A stretch of 64,000 nt of DNA from Molanna angustata (Eukaryota > Arthropoda > Insecta > Trichoptera > Molannidae): contig OY754970.1 in the NCBI GenBank assembly GCA_963576475.1, positions 41,686,647 to 41,750,646 on the forward strand, written 5' to 3'. The position numbers were made by a program, and so were the translations under genes. The notes under the pieces were generated by a model. The model was not told the origin of the DNA, did no database searches, and saw only the letters and a program-made list of their open reading frames with translations. This document shows, piece after piece, positions 54,677 through 64,000 of this stretch (its first letter is position 1; each line of letters opens with the position of its first letter).

Positions 54677-55302
54677 GTACATAAATACCGACCGCTGTTT
54701 TGAGTTTTGCTCTTAGATGAGTTTTCCGATTCAAAAATATACTTAGAGAATTTTTTTTTTTTATTTTTTATTTTTATTTTTATAGTCAACAGCTGTATAT
54801 TTTTTTTTTATATAAAACAATTACATATAAATTGAGCCAATTACAGACTATTATATATTAGTAATTCACATAGAACACGTACACGCATTCATATAGTAGA
54901 TAGATTTTCACATATTTTCCGGAAGTTGGTAAGCGGCATTTTTTTTTAAAGATCAAAGATCATCTCTTGTAAAAAGATACCTAATGTTCCAGAAACTAGA
55001 TGGCTAATGTAGGTATGTATATATATTTGAATACAATGTGATGTTTGTATGTAAGATGTTATCAAACAGGTGTGTGTTTATTGTACGAGATGTAGCCTCA
55101 GATGAGTGGACTCTGGATAGCAGATGTCATCTTAACATGACAGCATCACTCAGACATGTGCCACTTATCTAATATATCATTATGAATAATATTCTTTCAT
55201 ATAATTGATTAATGAATTGTATATCTTTTCAAAATATCTTTTCTTGTAAAATGACCCACTCAACCATCCGAACTACATAATTTCTACTATAACGTGGAAC
55301 AT
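54677..55302. other. AT-rich stretch with (TTTTTA)n
   Basis: A T-rich run with (TTTTTA)3 type repeats is at 54750-54785. No other supported feature. Confidence 0.4.
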
Positions 55303-55366
55303 TCATTCATTCACACCATCACGGCATATCCCACGAAGTAGGGTAACCAAGTACCAGGCTAGTCTC
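55303..55366 (-). repeat. RTE-type 3'-end scrap (family b)
   Basis: CATTCATTCACACCATCACG then GCATATCCCACGAAGTAGGG and TAACCAAG is the extreme 3' end of family b in reverse orientation, abutting another copy in forward orientation. Confidence 0.65.
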
Positions 55367-55872
55367 TGTGAGGCACCAGCTTAAAATAGTGCTTCCACCC
55401 AGTAGCGGGATTGCTGATAGAAGCCGAAAATCTTGGCTTGCCTATGAATATTATGTTTAAAAATTCAAGACCTAATTGACTGTTTTATTGAAACCATACT
55501 ACAAGATTAAAAATTGAACTGTATGTAGATACGATGTTTGACAGGGCCACAAATATACCTAAATATTATTTTGGTATGTGATTTTAAAATATTCTCATTG
55601 CCACTCAAATGAAGAACGATGCTTAAAAACATTAAATTTTCGTTCAAGGTTTGCCTAGTCCGAAGGTTCTAGGTTCGCCCCTGCTTCCACCATTTATTAG
55701 CAAAGAAGAAGATAAGAGCCGGGTAATAGAAAATTCAAGAGGCAAAATAGCACCAAACATATTCCAGCAATGAGGTTCACCACCCATTATTAGTGTAGTG
55801 TATGGGGATCCACGTATGCGTCATGTAATGCACACCCGCACACCCCTCGTTGTGTGATTTGCCGTAATAGAA
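55367..55872 (+). repeat. RTE-type 3'-end fragment (family b), split by a hAT MITE
   Basis: Starts CTGTGAGGCACCAGCTTAAA and reads through TAGTGCTTCCACC; resumes after the hAT insertion with GATAAGAGCCGGGTAATAG, GCAATGAGGTTCACCACCCA, AATGCACACCCGCACACCCC. Compared with 40738-41036 the order is the same. Confidence 0.72.
55400..55683. mobile_element. hAT-type MITE, 284 bp
   Basis: It begins CAGTAGCGGGAT and ends so that the inward reading is CAGGGGCGAACC. A perfect 8-bp direct repeat CTTCCACC flanks it at 55392-55399 and 55684-55691. The insertion interrupts a family-b RTE fragment, which confirms the boundaries. No transposase. Confidence 0.83.
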
Positions 55873-56450
55873 AAAAATATTGTTTTAATAATTTCACATG
55901 TTAGGTTAGGTTTGATTATTTTAATAATGCGTCTATTGTCCGATCATTATTATTTATGAACATTATAATATCTGATATAAATATCACCATTATTACTGCC
56001 GGCCATTGAATAAATTATCTACCAGATAAAATAACATTCTTTTGATCATCGTCGTCACGATGCGATATAATTTGTTAAAATTCTCATAAAAAATCATTTT
56101 CTCATGTTGAGTATTATAACGGTACCCAACAGCTGAATACAAATGATACTCCCGAAATACTAGAATACAAATAAATTGTCATAAAAAACGAATATAAATT
56201 GTTTTAGAAAATCTCATTCATCACATGTTATTCCTAGAATAATCTCTTTCTAGTATTCAGTGTGTAGTAGTTATATTGGCTACCGTGTGTGTCACACATT
56301 ATACCATGACCTCGCCACACATTAGACATACGTCGTCGGTTCGTTTAACCAAATTTATATATATATCGCAAGAGACTTTACATATCAATCAAAACAAACA
56401 CAAAATGAAACCCTTACGAATTTATCAGTTCTTTCTACCGCTTAATATTT
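55873..56450. other. AT-rich stretch without recognised genes
   Basis: No supported feature. Confidence 0.35.
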
Positions 56451-56612
56451 GATTTATTATTTCTTTAAAAACAACATAAACATACGCACAATGATTTATT
56501 ATTTCTTTAAAAACAACATCAATATACGCACAATGATTTATTATTTCTTTAAAAACAACATAAACATACGCACAATGATTTATTATTTCTTTAAAAACAA
56601 CATAAACATACG
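56451..56612. repeat. 42-bp tandem repeat, about 3.9 copies
   Basis: Units start at 56451, 56493, 56535 and 56577 and contain GATTTATTATTTCTTTAAAA then ACAACATAAACATACGCA; one copy has a single change (CATCAATATAC). The minus strand stays open as 14-residue repeats (VYVVFKEIINHCAY) because 42 is divisible by three. Unrelated in sequence to the 42-bp array at 17480. Confidence 0.9.
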
Positions 56613-56708
56613 GTTTGATTGAACCAAATCGAAACAAATTTGAAACTATCAAATAAATTAATTTATTTAAAATAAAAATAACAATATTGACATATCAATG
56701 ATTCTGAA

Positions 56709-58334
56709 TTTTGAATATTCTTTCTTACCTTATGACTTATGATTGTGTATTTTGAATATTATCTCTTACCTTATGATTGTGTATTTTGAATATTATCTCT
56801 TACCTTATGATTGTGTATTTTGAATATTATCTCTTACCTTATGATTGTGTATTTTGAATATTCTTTCTTACCTTATGATTGTGTATTTTGAATATTCTTT
56901 CTTACCTTATGATTGTGTATTTTGAATATTTTTTCTTACCTTATGACTGTATATTATTTTGAATATTCTTTCTTACCTTATGATTGTGTATTTTGAATAT
57001 TCTTTCTTACCTTATGATTGTGTATTTTGAATATTTTTTCTTACCTTATGACTGTATATTATTTTGAATATTCTTTCTTACCTTATGATTGTGTATTTTG
57101 AATATTCTTTCTTACCTTATGATTGTGTATTTTGAATATTTTTTCTTACCTTATGACTGTATATTATTTTGAATATTCTTTCTTACCTTATGATTGTGTA
57201 TTTTGAATATTCTTTCTTACCTTATGATTGTGTATTTTGAATATTTTTTCTTACCTTATGACTGTATATTATTTTGAATATTCTTTCTTACCTTATGATT
57301 GTATATTGAATATTCTTTCTTACCTTATGATTGTGTATTTTGAATATTCTTTCTTACCTTATGATAGTTTATTTTGAATATTCTTTCTTACCTTATGATT
57401 GTGTATTTTGAATATTCTTTCTTACCTTATGATTGTGTATTTTGAATATTCTTTCTTACCTTATGATAGTTTATTTTGAATATTCTTTCTTACCTTATGA
57501 TTGTGTATTTTGAATATTCTTTCTTACCTTATGATTGTGTATTTTGAATATTCTTTCTTACCTTATGATTGTGTATTTTGAATATTATCTCTTACCTTAT
57601 GATTGTGTATTTTGAATATTCTTTCTTACCTTATGATTGTATATTGAATATTCTTTCTTACCTTATGATTGTGTATTTTGAATATTCTTTCTTACCTTAT
57701 GATAGTTTATTTTGAATATTCTTTCTTACCTTATGATTGTGTATTTTGAATATTCTTTCTTACCTTATGATTGTGTATTTTGAATATTCTTTCTTACCTT
57801 ATGATAGTTTATTTTGAATATTCTTTCTTACCTTATGATTGTGTATTTTGAATATTCTTTCTTACCTTATGATTGTGTATTTTGAATATTATCTCTTACC
57901 TTATGATTGTGTATTTTGAATATTCTTTCTTACCTTATGATTGTGTATTTTGAATATTCTTTCTTACCTTATGATTGTGTATTTTGAATATTTTTTCTTA
58001 CCTTATGACTGTATATTATTTTGAATATTCTTTCTTACCTTATGATTGTGTATTTTGAATATTTTTTCTTACCTTATGACTGTATATTATTTTGAATATT
58101 CTTTCTTACCTTATGATTGTATATTGAATATTCTTTCTTACCTTATGATTGTGTATTTTGAATATTCTTTCTTACCTTATGATAGTTTATTTTGAATATT
58201 CTTTCTTACCTTATGATTGTGTATTTTGAATATTCTTTCTTACCTTATGACTGTATATTTTGAATATTCTTTTTTACCTTATGATTGTATATTTTGAATA
58301 TTCTTTCTTACCTTATGATTGTGTATTTTGAATA
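56709..58334. repeat. Minisatellite array, 34-bp unit, about 48 copies, with higher-order repeats
   Basis: The unit is TTTTGAATATTCTTTCTTAC followed by CTTATGATTGTGTA. Variants are ATCTCTTACC, TTTTTTCTTACC, GACTGTATATTA, GATAGTTTA and GATTGTATATTG. The GACTGT variant recurs at 56945, 57050, 57155 and 57260, giving a 105-bp higher-order unit (34+34+37). The GATAGTTTA variant recurs at 102-bp spacing (3 x 34) in the later half. No spacers lie between units and no gene is contained. Confidence 0.95.
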
Positions 58335-58573
58335 TGTTATATATCAAATATTTACTTATTCATTCAAACACTTATTAATACCCTGTGCAAGTGGCGATTT
58401 ATTTGCCAACAGGTAGTTTCTTACAATTAACCAATCAATAGGACCAAGAATTCATAAGAGGAATATCAAACTTATCAGTTTAAAAAGTCGTCTGCAATTC
58501 CTAATTCGATAATTATACTTTGTTTAGTAAGGAATGACTTCTGGAGTAGTTCAATCTGAACTAACTGCCCTTT

Positions 58574-58655
58574 CCCACTTGTCGTGTATCGGTCACGATA
58601 AAATGTCGTGTGATCTAGTGCTAATACATTTTAAAAGAAGCTGTTCACACTTGTA
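58574..58655. repeat. Solo arm of a foldback MITE
   Basis: CCCACTTGTCGTGTATCGG, CACGATAAAATGTCGTGTGA and AATACATTTTAAAAGAAGCT match one arm of the element at 62458-62691. The second arm is not present nearby. Confidence 0.7.
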
Positions 58656-58784
58656 ACACACGGCATTTAGGTTTAATATTGGGAATCATGAAATTCATCA
58701 ATTTGCCAAGGATTTTCGTAGGATTAGTTTGCGAAGGATTAGTCGAATTGTATGTGCCTTGTGACGTAGGCAGAGAGAACCGAA

Positions 58785-59266
58785 CACTTTTAACGACGGA
58801 TATGTAGTTCCAAAATATAATAATAAATACGGTAAGAGAACGTTAGAATATAATGTACCTAAATTGCTTAATATGATGCCGGCATCTATTAAGAAATGCC
58901 AAAGCAAAAATAATGTAAAAAGGCTTGTCAAGGAATGACTATTGAGGTGTGGATTTATATATAATTAAGATCACAAACGATTTCTTTTTTATTTTTTTTT
59001 TCTCAATTCATTTATTTTTATGATTTTAAAAAAGATAACTTTTGTAACATAGTGTGTGTTTGTTTGGGAGATCATCTTTGTGATATTTGTATGTCTCTTT
59101 ATACTGTACCTAATGTTGTTTGTTATTTTTAAAGTTTACATATATTATATTGTCTTGAGAACACGCCGACAAGTCTAGAATTTAGACTTGGCGTGACTCA
59201 TAATCATTGTTTTCTTTTTTGTTGTATCTTATGTTGTTTATTATTTTTCAATAAAAAAAAAAAAAA
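58785..59266 (+). mobile_element. 5'-truncated Jockey/CR1/L2-type LINE, 3' end
   Basis: The plus strand encodes KYGKRTLEYNVPKLLNMMPA then SIKKCQSKNNVKRLVKE and a stop at about 58938, the typical C-terminus of this superfamily (..LP..I....S...FK..LK..). A 3' UTR of about 320 bp contains a stem-loop at 59163-59194 and ends with AATAAAAAAAAAAAAAA at 59250-59266. A short family-a RTE scrap (AGGCAGAGAGAACCGAACAC) lies just before the truncation point. Only about 50 codons remain. Confidence 0.75.
59163..59194 (+). other. 3'-UTR stem-loop of the LINE at 58785-59266
   Basis: ACGCC pairs with GGCGT and, after a GAC bulge, AAGTCTA pairs with TAGACTT around a short GAATT loop. It lies about 60-90 nt before the poly(A) tract, as do the hairpins of copies A and B. 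Confidence 0.6.
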
Positions 59267-60185
59267 CTACAGTTTACTTTCTTGAAATACATTAACATTC
59301 ACGTTAGTTTTTTTTTATATGAAAGATTACTTACATTATAATATGTAATAAATTTAATTTTATGTAATAATTTATAGATTTTAACAATTTTAGAAAAAAA
59401 ATATAACTACTCGTATCTGAAACGTTATTTAAAATTAAAATTTAACAATGTTTTTACGTGCGTGTGTGATTCGTTATTTTAGGCTATGTATTTGCGTTAG
59501 TTTCATAAGGAAAATGCGAAGGTATCAGATCGATGGAGTGGCCGAGGAAGTCTTTGGATAAGTCCGCTTTAGTTATAATGGAGTTATGGCCGAATCGGGA
59601 ACGATCACGTTAAGTGGAACAAACTTATTTCTAGAGCACCATTCTTTGATATTTGACAGTATACCTACATACATACAATACCTACATTCTGATAAAATAT
59701 ATTGTTAAGGGTTGGCATACTCTGGCACCATATTTATGTGAAGCAAGTTTCTAGTCTTGCCGCTCTTCGTCCTCTAGGTGCTCAATATACATACAAAGTA
59801 ATTAATAATCAGAAACTGTAAAACATACAATAGGCATTTCCAAGAGTTTGACTTATTCTTACTAAGCGCCCCCACAGTTAAAAAATATATCAGACTTAAA
59901 ATTTCATCCTCATAATCTTACTCAAATCTTAATATACTGCACATATTTATATATACAATTTCACACATCATTCACACAATATCTCACCATAATATGTAAC
60001 TATTCCTAACTTATCTTAATGTACTACAATAACTCCAGTGACAACCTGTAATTGGCTTTAATATTTACTTCAATCATCTTTATATTATATAATTTATTAT
60101 ACGCTGTGTGTTGTCCTCTTAATAAATAAATTTTAATACAAGTATTGTTTGTTCTTGTTATTTTCTTTTTACATTTTTTTTATTG
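59267..60185. other. AT-rich stretch without recognised genes
   Basis: No supported feature. Slightly more complex sequence at 59490-59660 carries no recognisable domain. Confidence 0.35.
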
Positions 60186-60229
60186 TTTTTCCATAGGTGC
60201 TTATAAGACAAGGTGTGAGACAAGGCTGC

Positions 60230-60250
60230 TCTCTCTCTCTCTCTCTCTCC
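60230..60250 (+). repeat. (CT)n microsatellite inside the RT frame
   Basis: About ten CT units sit where related elements read CSLSPMLF. The run adds serine/leucine codons and leaves the downstream RT in another frame. Confidence 0.85.
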
Positions 60251-60441
60251 AATGCTTTTTAACAGCTATATTCAATGTGCGATAGATGAAATAAGAGAAG
60301 TAATGGAACATAGAAGAGGCATCAGAATCCATGGACAAAAGGTAGATATGATCAGATTTGCAGACGACATCGCTCTGATAACGGATAGTGAAGTTGAACT
60401 AAAAGAAACCTTAGAAACAATGGAGTTATTCCTAAACGAAA

Positions 60442-60990
60442 ATCGAGGGAGATCGCGATCCACTTCCACGCCGGCGACGCTATAGAACACATTGGCCCTG
60501 TTCACCACCGGACACAGCCGCAACATCGGACAAACACAAAATATCCACCATCCATCGGGTTCAACCACTGCCCCCGAGAATCCAACCTCACACGTCAGGG
60601 CCTCCGATTGGTCTCAAAATCGGCCGCTATGTACACTCCGTTTCAAATCGGAGGGGCTTGTACCCCGACCCCTCGGTCCTCGTGTTGGCGTCGGAAGGTT
60701 CCGCGGGCTAACGCCGGGGGCATCCGACGCAATCATCACCTGTCAGATTTGACGTCTAGTTGTCAACACAGGATGTCTGACCCGACGTCTGCGCCGGCGG
60801 TGTGCCCGAACCACACAACAACATTCGCCACAGTTTGACGAGTACCTAACTGCCGAGCGAGACTGAATACGTTCGTCCTGCTCTTCTCTAAGTACAGAAT
60901 TGACCAGGGCACAACAGCGTCGGCCGCCCACCCCCGCCTTTACTGCGTAGGCCCTTAGAGCCTCAACCTAGGCCTAAACGAAACGAAAAG
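60442..60990 (+). mobile_element. GC-rich insertion of unknown family inside the RTE ORF
   Basis: About 545 bp of distinctly GC-rich DNA separates two halves of one RT ORF. The flanks share CCTAAACGAAA (60431-60441 and 60975-60985), a candidate target duplication. The insert ends near CCTCAACCTAGG without a long A tail. Partial open frames exist on both strands but I recognise no domain. Its composition contrasts with everything around it, which suggests a 5'-truncated retrotransposon from a GC-rich family. Confidence 0.6.
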
Positions 60991-61646
60991 TACAACATGA
61001 AAATAAATAAGGATAAAACAAAGGTACTGATGTCTGGAGCTGCTCTCAAGAATGTGAAAGAATTTGTTTATCTAGGGGGTAGAATCACATGGGATGGTCG
61101 TTCAAATAGAGAGTTGGACAGCCGCATTCACCAGGCAAAACTCGCCTTCAACAAAAAATCCAAGATGTTCGAGTCCAACAACATGGACCTTAAAGTCCGA
61201 AAGGATCTAGTGAAGAGATTTGTATGGAGTATTTTGCTATATGGCTGTGAGACATGGTGCATAGGTGAAAGAGAAGCAAAAGATTAGAGGCCTTCGAGAT
61301 GTGGACCTATCGCCGAATGCTTGACATATCTTGGAGGGAGCATATAACAAATTATGAGGTTCTCAGCAGAATTGAGAAAGCCAGGCACCTGTCAAACACC
61401 ATATCGAAAAGGCGTGTAAATTGGATAGGCCATGTGTTGCGACACGAGGATCGCCTTCATATCATCTTGGAGGGAATGATTGAGGGTACAACTGGGAGAG
61501 GGCGTCCCCGCCGAGAGTATCTAGAAGAGGTGTGCCGTGACATGCAGTGTACCTCTTACACGGAGATGAAAAGAGTCGCTGAAGACCGAGGGGAGTGGAG
61601 GAGGAGATGCATCAATTTAATGCTGCCAACCAATCTTCAGGATTGA

Positions 61647-62457
61647 AACAAAATAAGAAGAATAGGTACTTACTAAGTTATACGATATAAAATTGTTTTT
61701 TTAAGTTTGTAATTGTTTATGTTTATACTAAATGTATGAATATTTGTATATTTTTACATCTAAATTAAAATATACATACATACAAACATGCATTGAACCA
61801 TCAGGTCCCGTGGGTAGGTATTGCTGCATGTTCTGTACTTTGATTAAAGGATCTGCATAAAAATAAGCGGATTCTTGCTCATTCAGACAAAAAAAAGTGG
61901 TTTGTTGGAATAAATTGCCTTTTGTCACTTGCGCAAGGAAGTGTTTAAATTAATAAAAACATATGTATCTGTTAATACGTTTGGGCATCGAAAGTGTTAA
62001 AACGTCCCGTGTTGTTTCATATTATTAATGGCAACCCTACCTATGTTGTATTGTAAATGTATGTAGACAGACGCACATATACACACACATATATACGAGA
62101 CACGCATGCACACACGTGCGCATGCGTCCACCGCTAAATATTTCTGCAGCGAGTACATAGATTTATTTGCGGCCGGCCGACATAGTCGGATGTTTGGCGT
62201 TGAGTTACAACAGTTTGTCAATCATTCCACAACACACGGTAGACAATTATTATTGTCGGGATACACACACACACACACACACACACGCATAATACATAGT
62301 CAAGTACATACACTACCCCATGTATATTTATTTATTTTCTGAGACGCAAACCAAATGCGGGTTCTATTTAATTCTGACCTGTTCAAAGATAATATTTTAT
62401 GGCAGTAGACGAAGTATCCTTCTATTAAACACACTTCCCGCGTTATCTTTATAACTG
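61647..62457. other. Unassigned, with CA-rich microsatellites
   Basis: A (CA)n run of about 12 units is at 62261-62286, and mixed CA/TA/CG-repeat sequence is at 62070-62125. Open frames overlapping them are not supported as genes. Confidence 0.5.
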
Positions 62458-62691
62458 CCCACTTGTCGAGTGTCGGGCACGATAAAATGTCGTGTGATCC
62501 TGTGGCAATACATTTTGAATGGAGCTGTTCAAACTTACACGTGGCAATAAGTCCGCCAGGTTGTTTATCACAATAAAAGTTTTTAATTAGTACTATTAAT
62601 TATTATTATCGCAAGCGTGAACAGCTCCATTTAAAATGTATTACCACTAGATCATACGACATTTTATCGTACCCGACACACGAAAAGTGGG
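62458..62691. mobile_element. Foldback MITE, about 234 bp
   Basis: The left arm starts CCCACTTGTCGAGTGTCGGG and includes CACGATAAAATGTCGTGTGA and CATTTTGAATGGAGCTGTTC; the right arm is the reverse complement in mirror order (GAACAGCTCCATTTAAAATG, TACGACATTTTATCGTACCC, CACGAAAAGTGGG). Arms are about 80 bp, the spacer about 75 bp. No ORF. A solo arm lies at 58574-58655. Target duplication not resolved. Confidence 0.85.
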
Positions 62692-62902
62692 AACGAAAAG
62701 TTCCCAAAGGGAATATAGTGGGAGTTAAGAATTTGCAATATTTAAGGTAATTTTTTTTATTCTAGATTATCAATTATTATCATCCTGAGTTTGTATTCTA
62801 AAAGTTTCATCACAATTTATCTTTGTGTGTGCGTGCTGTGAACTTTGTGCTTTGTACATATATGTACGGCGTGTTTATTTTACTATATCGATTATAGACT
62901 AA

Positions 62903-63215
62903 AGTACTCATTCGATTCTTTTCAAATTTTGCAAATTTGTATATCTAATACCCGCTTAGACCCCGTAAGATTTTGAAGTATATCTGATCAGTGTTTCTCA
63001 TTTTTTTTTTAAATCATATATTTCTAAGTGACCCCAAGCTCATGAAACTTAAAATTTGATTTGTAAGTTGAAATTGCTAAAAAGATACATGACATTCATA
63101 AAAATTATTAATATTTTCATAATGAAATATTTAAGTTAAAGATAATTAAAAAAAACTCATTTAATGAAAATGCTGAAAGAGTAATGCGTTGACCACAATC
63201 CACTGATTTTTATTT
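62903..63215. repeat. Dispersed 0.35-kb repeat (second copy of 52852-53212)
   Basis: Same order of blocks as the first copy, ending GCGTTGACCACAATCCACTG, a variant of the GGTTGTGGCC terminus. Several small indels separate the copies. Confidence 0.72.
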
Positions 63216-64000
63216 GCCTTGATGTTGAATTTTCTAGAAGATTCTCGGTGCTTGGAAGAGATTAGATACTTAATGGCAAATAAACCAGCTTTTTTTCACT
63301 CTTTTGTGTAGGTACCTATCGATAAATAAAACACAGTAATGGTTACACTTTACATCTACACCAACCAAAATAAATGACATAAAAACCAAATACAAGTATA
63401 TGTTTGTACAATCCTAACTAAAACATTTTTTTCGATTTTTCGCAAACGAACATAATATTATTTCCTAATAATTAAAATGATGACGGTTTTAATCGTTTTA
63501 TTTTGTTGATTTTCATAATTACATAAGTACATGACATCAATAAGAAAATTTAATTTATGTAACTATAAAGCGTTTGTTCGACTAAATCTGTTTTTAAAAA
63601 ATAAGATAACTTGATATTTAAAAGAAGAAGACATGGACAAGTTAATTATTCATACATTTCAGAAATTCTTTGGGTAAAAATATTTTCTGTATAATCTCTG
63701 TAAATAGATTGAAACATTCATCTGATTGACGTTTCCTTCTCTACAGAAATAACAAATGACATTTTCTCTCTATTTTTTAATTAAAAATAATAATATTACT
63801 ATCCGGTGGATGTTTCGGAATTTCATGGAAAATCATAGTTTATATAATTATGTATATCTTAATAATAAATTGGAGATTTCTTCTAAATCTATAGGAAAAA
63901 GTAGAAGGTTAGTAATTTACATCGTTATTTTGAGCCCAATTTTAGTTAAAAAATCAAAAAGATTAATTTCTATTTTTATTTCTTTTACAACCTTAGTACA
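63216..64000. other. AT-rich stretch without recognised genes
   Basis: No supported feature to the window edge. Confidence 0.35.

Larger units (their letters stand above)
60186..61646 (+). pseudogene. RTE-type LINE reverse transcriptase, 5'-truncated and broken by repeat expansion, insertion and frameshift
   Basis: The frame opens at VLIRQGVRQGCSLS (RT block GVRQGCSLSP). A CT-repeat at 60230-60249 has expanded and shifts the frame; it continues PMLFNSYIQCAIDEI, then IRFADDIALITDSEVELKET (catalytic FADD). A GC-rich insert (about 60442-60990) splits FLNEN from KINKDKTKVLMSGA. Then come NVKEFVYLGGRITWDGRSNR, KDLVKRFVWSILLYGCETW and GEREAK, a one-base deletion near 61282, and MWTYRRMLDISWREHITNYE, WIGHVLRHEDR, GRGRPRREYLEEV and AEDRGEWRRRCINLM ending LPTNLQD. 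These blocks are the palm-to-C-terminus of an RTE-like LINE. Four independent defects rule out function. Confidence 0.85.

Noticed and set aside
56709..58334. Regularly spaced repeats that might be a CRISPR array
   Set aside because: Units are contiguous 34-bp tandem copies without unique spacers, and the window is eukaryotic.

Overview
The window looks like gene-poor, repeat-packed nuclear DNA of an insect, most likely a lepidopteran. It is strongly AT-rich and has no rRNA genes or stand-alone tRNA genes. No open frame could be tied to a host gene. Every protein signature I can name belongs to a transposable element: R1-clade, Jockey/CR1/L2-type and RTE-type non-LTR retrotransposons, a Penelope-like element, a Tc1/mariner transposase, and non-autonomous hAT- and Harbinger-like elements. 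The assignment to Lepidoptera is an inference from this mix and from the style of the tRNA-derived SINEs and RTE 3' ends; no marker gene proves it.

Layout. 1-9.1 kb: the edge of a Jockey/CR1-type endonuclease, a hAT MITE with a perfect 8-bp target duplication, two adjacent 5'-truncated LINE copies with 3' hairpins, RTE 3' ends and a deleted mariner-like element. 10.4-11.3 kb: a Penelope-like fragment with a complete-looking GIY-YIG nuclease and a hammerhead-like motif. 12-16.5 kb: a satellite of 313-bp units. 17.2-24.5 kb: a 42-bp tandem array, SINEs, a 312-bp near-perfect inverted repeat, a heat-shock-like promoter with no evident gene, and a Harbinger-like foldback MITE split by an RTE fragment. 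24.6-33.6 kb: a very long inverted repeat (arms about 2.3-2.5 kb, loop 129 bp) whose left arm carries a 4.1-kb LINE. 33.7-42.3 kb: MITEs, three SINE families, RTE ends, and a long inverted repeat whose loop holds a second, better hammerhead-like motif. 42.3-47.6 kb: a three-layer nest in which an R1-clade LINE lies inside a DNA transposon that lies inside an RTE 3' end. 48-56 kb: dispersed repeats, MITEs and a second hAT MITE. 56.4-58.3 kb: a 42-bp array and a 1.6-kb array of 34-bp units with higher-order structure. 58.5-64 kb: LINE and RTE remains, a GC-rich nested insert and a foldback MITE.

The genes do not form a pathway. The LINE ORFs would supply endonuclease and reverse transcriptase for their own copying, and probably for the SINEs, but each is broken by a stop, frameshift, truncation or insertion. 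The features most worth experimental attention are the two hammerhead-like motifs with Penelope context, the two long foldbacks that could form hairpin RNA, the homogenised satellite, the paired LINE 3' hairpins, and the heat-shock-element/TATA pair. All family names come from motif recognition by eye; no database search was run.
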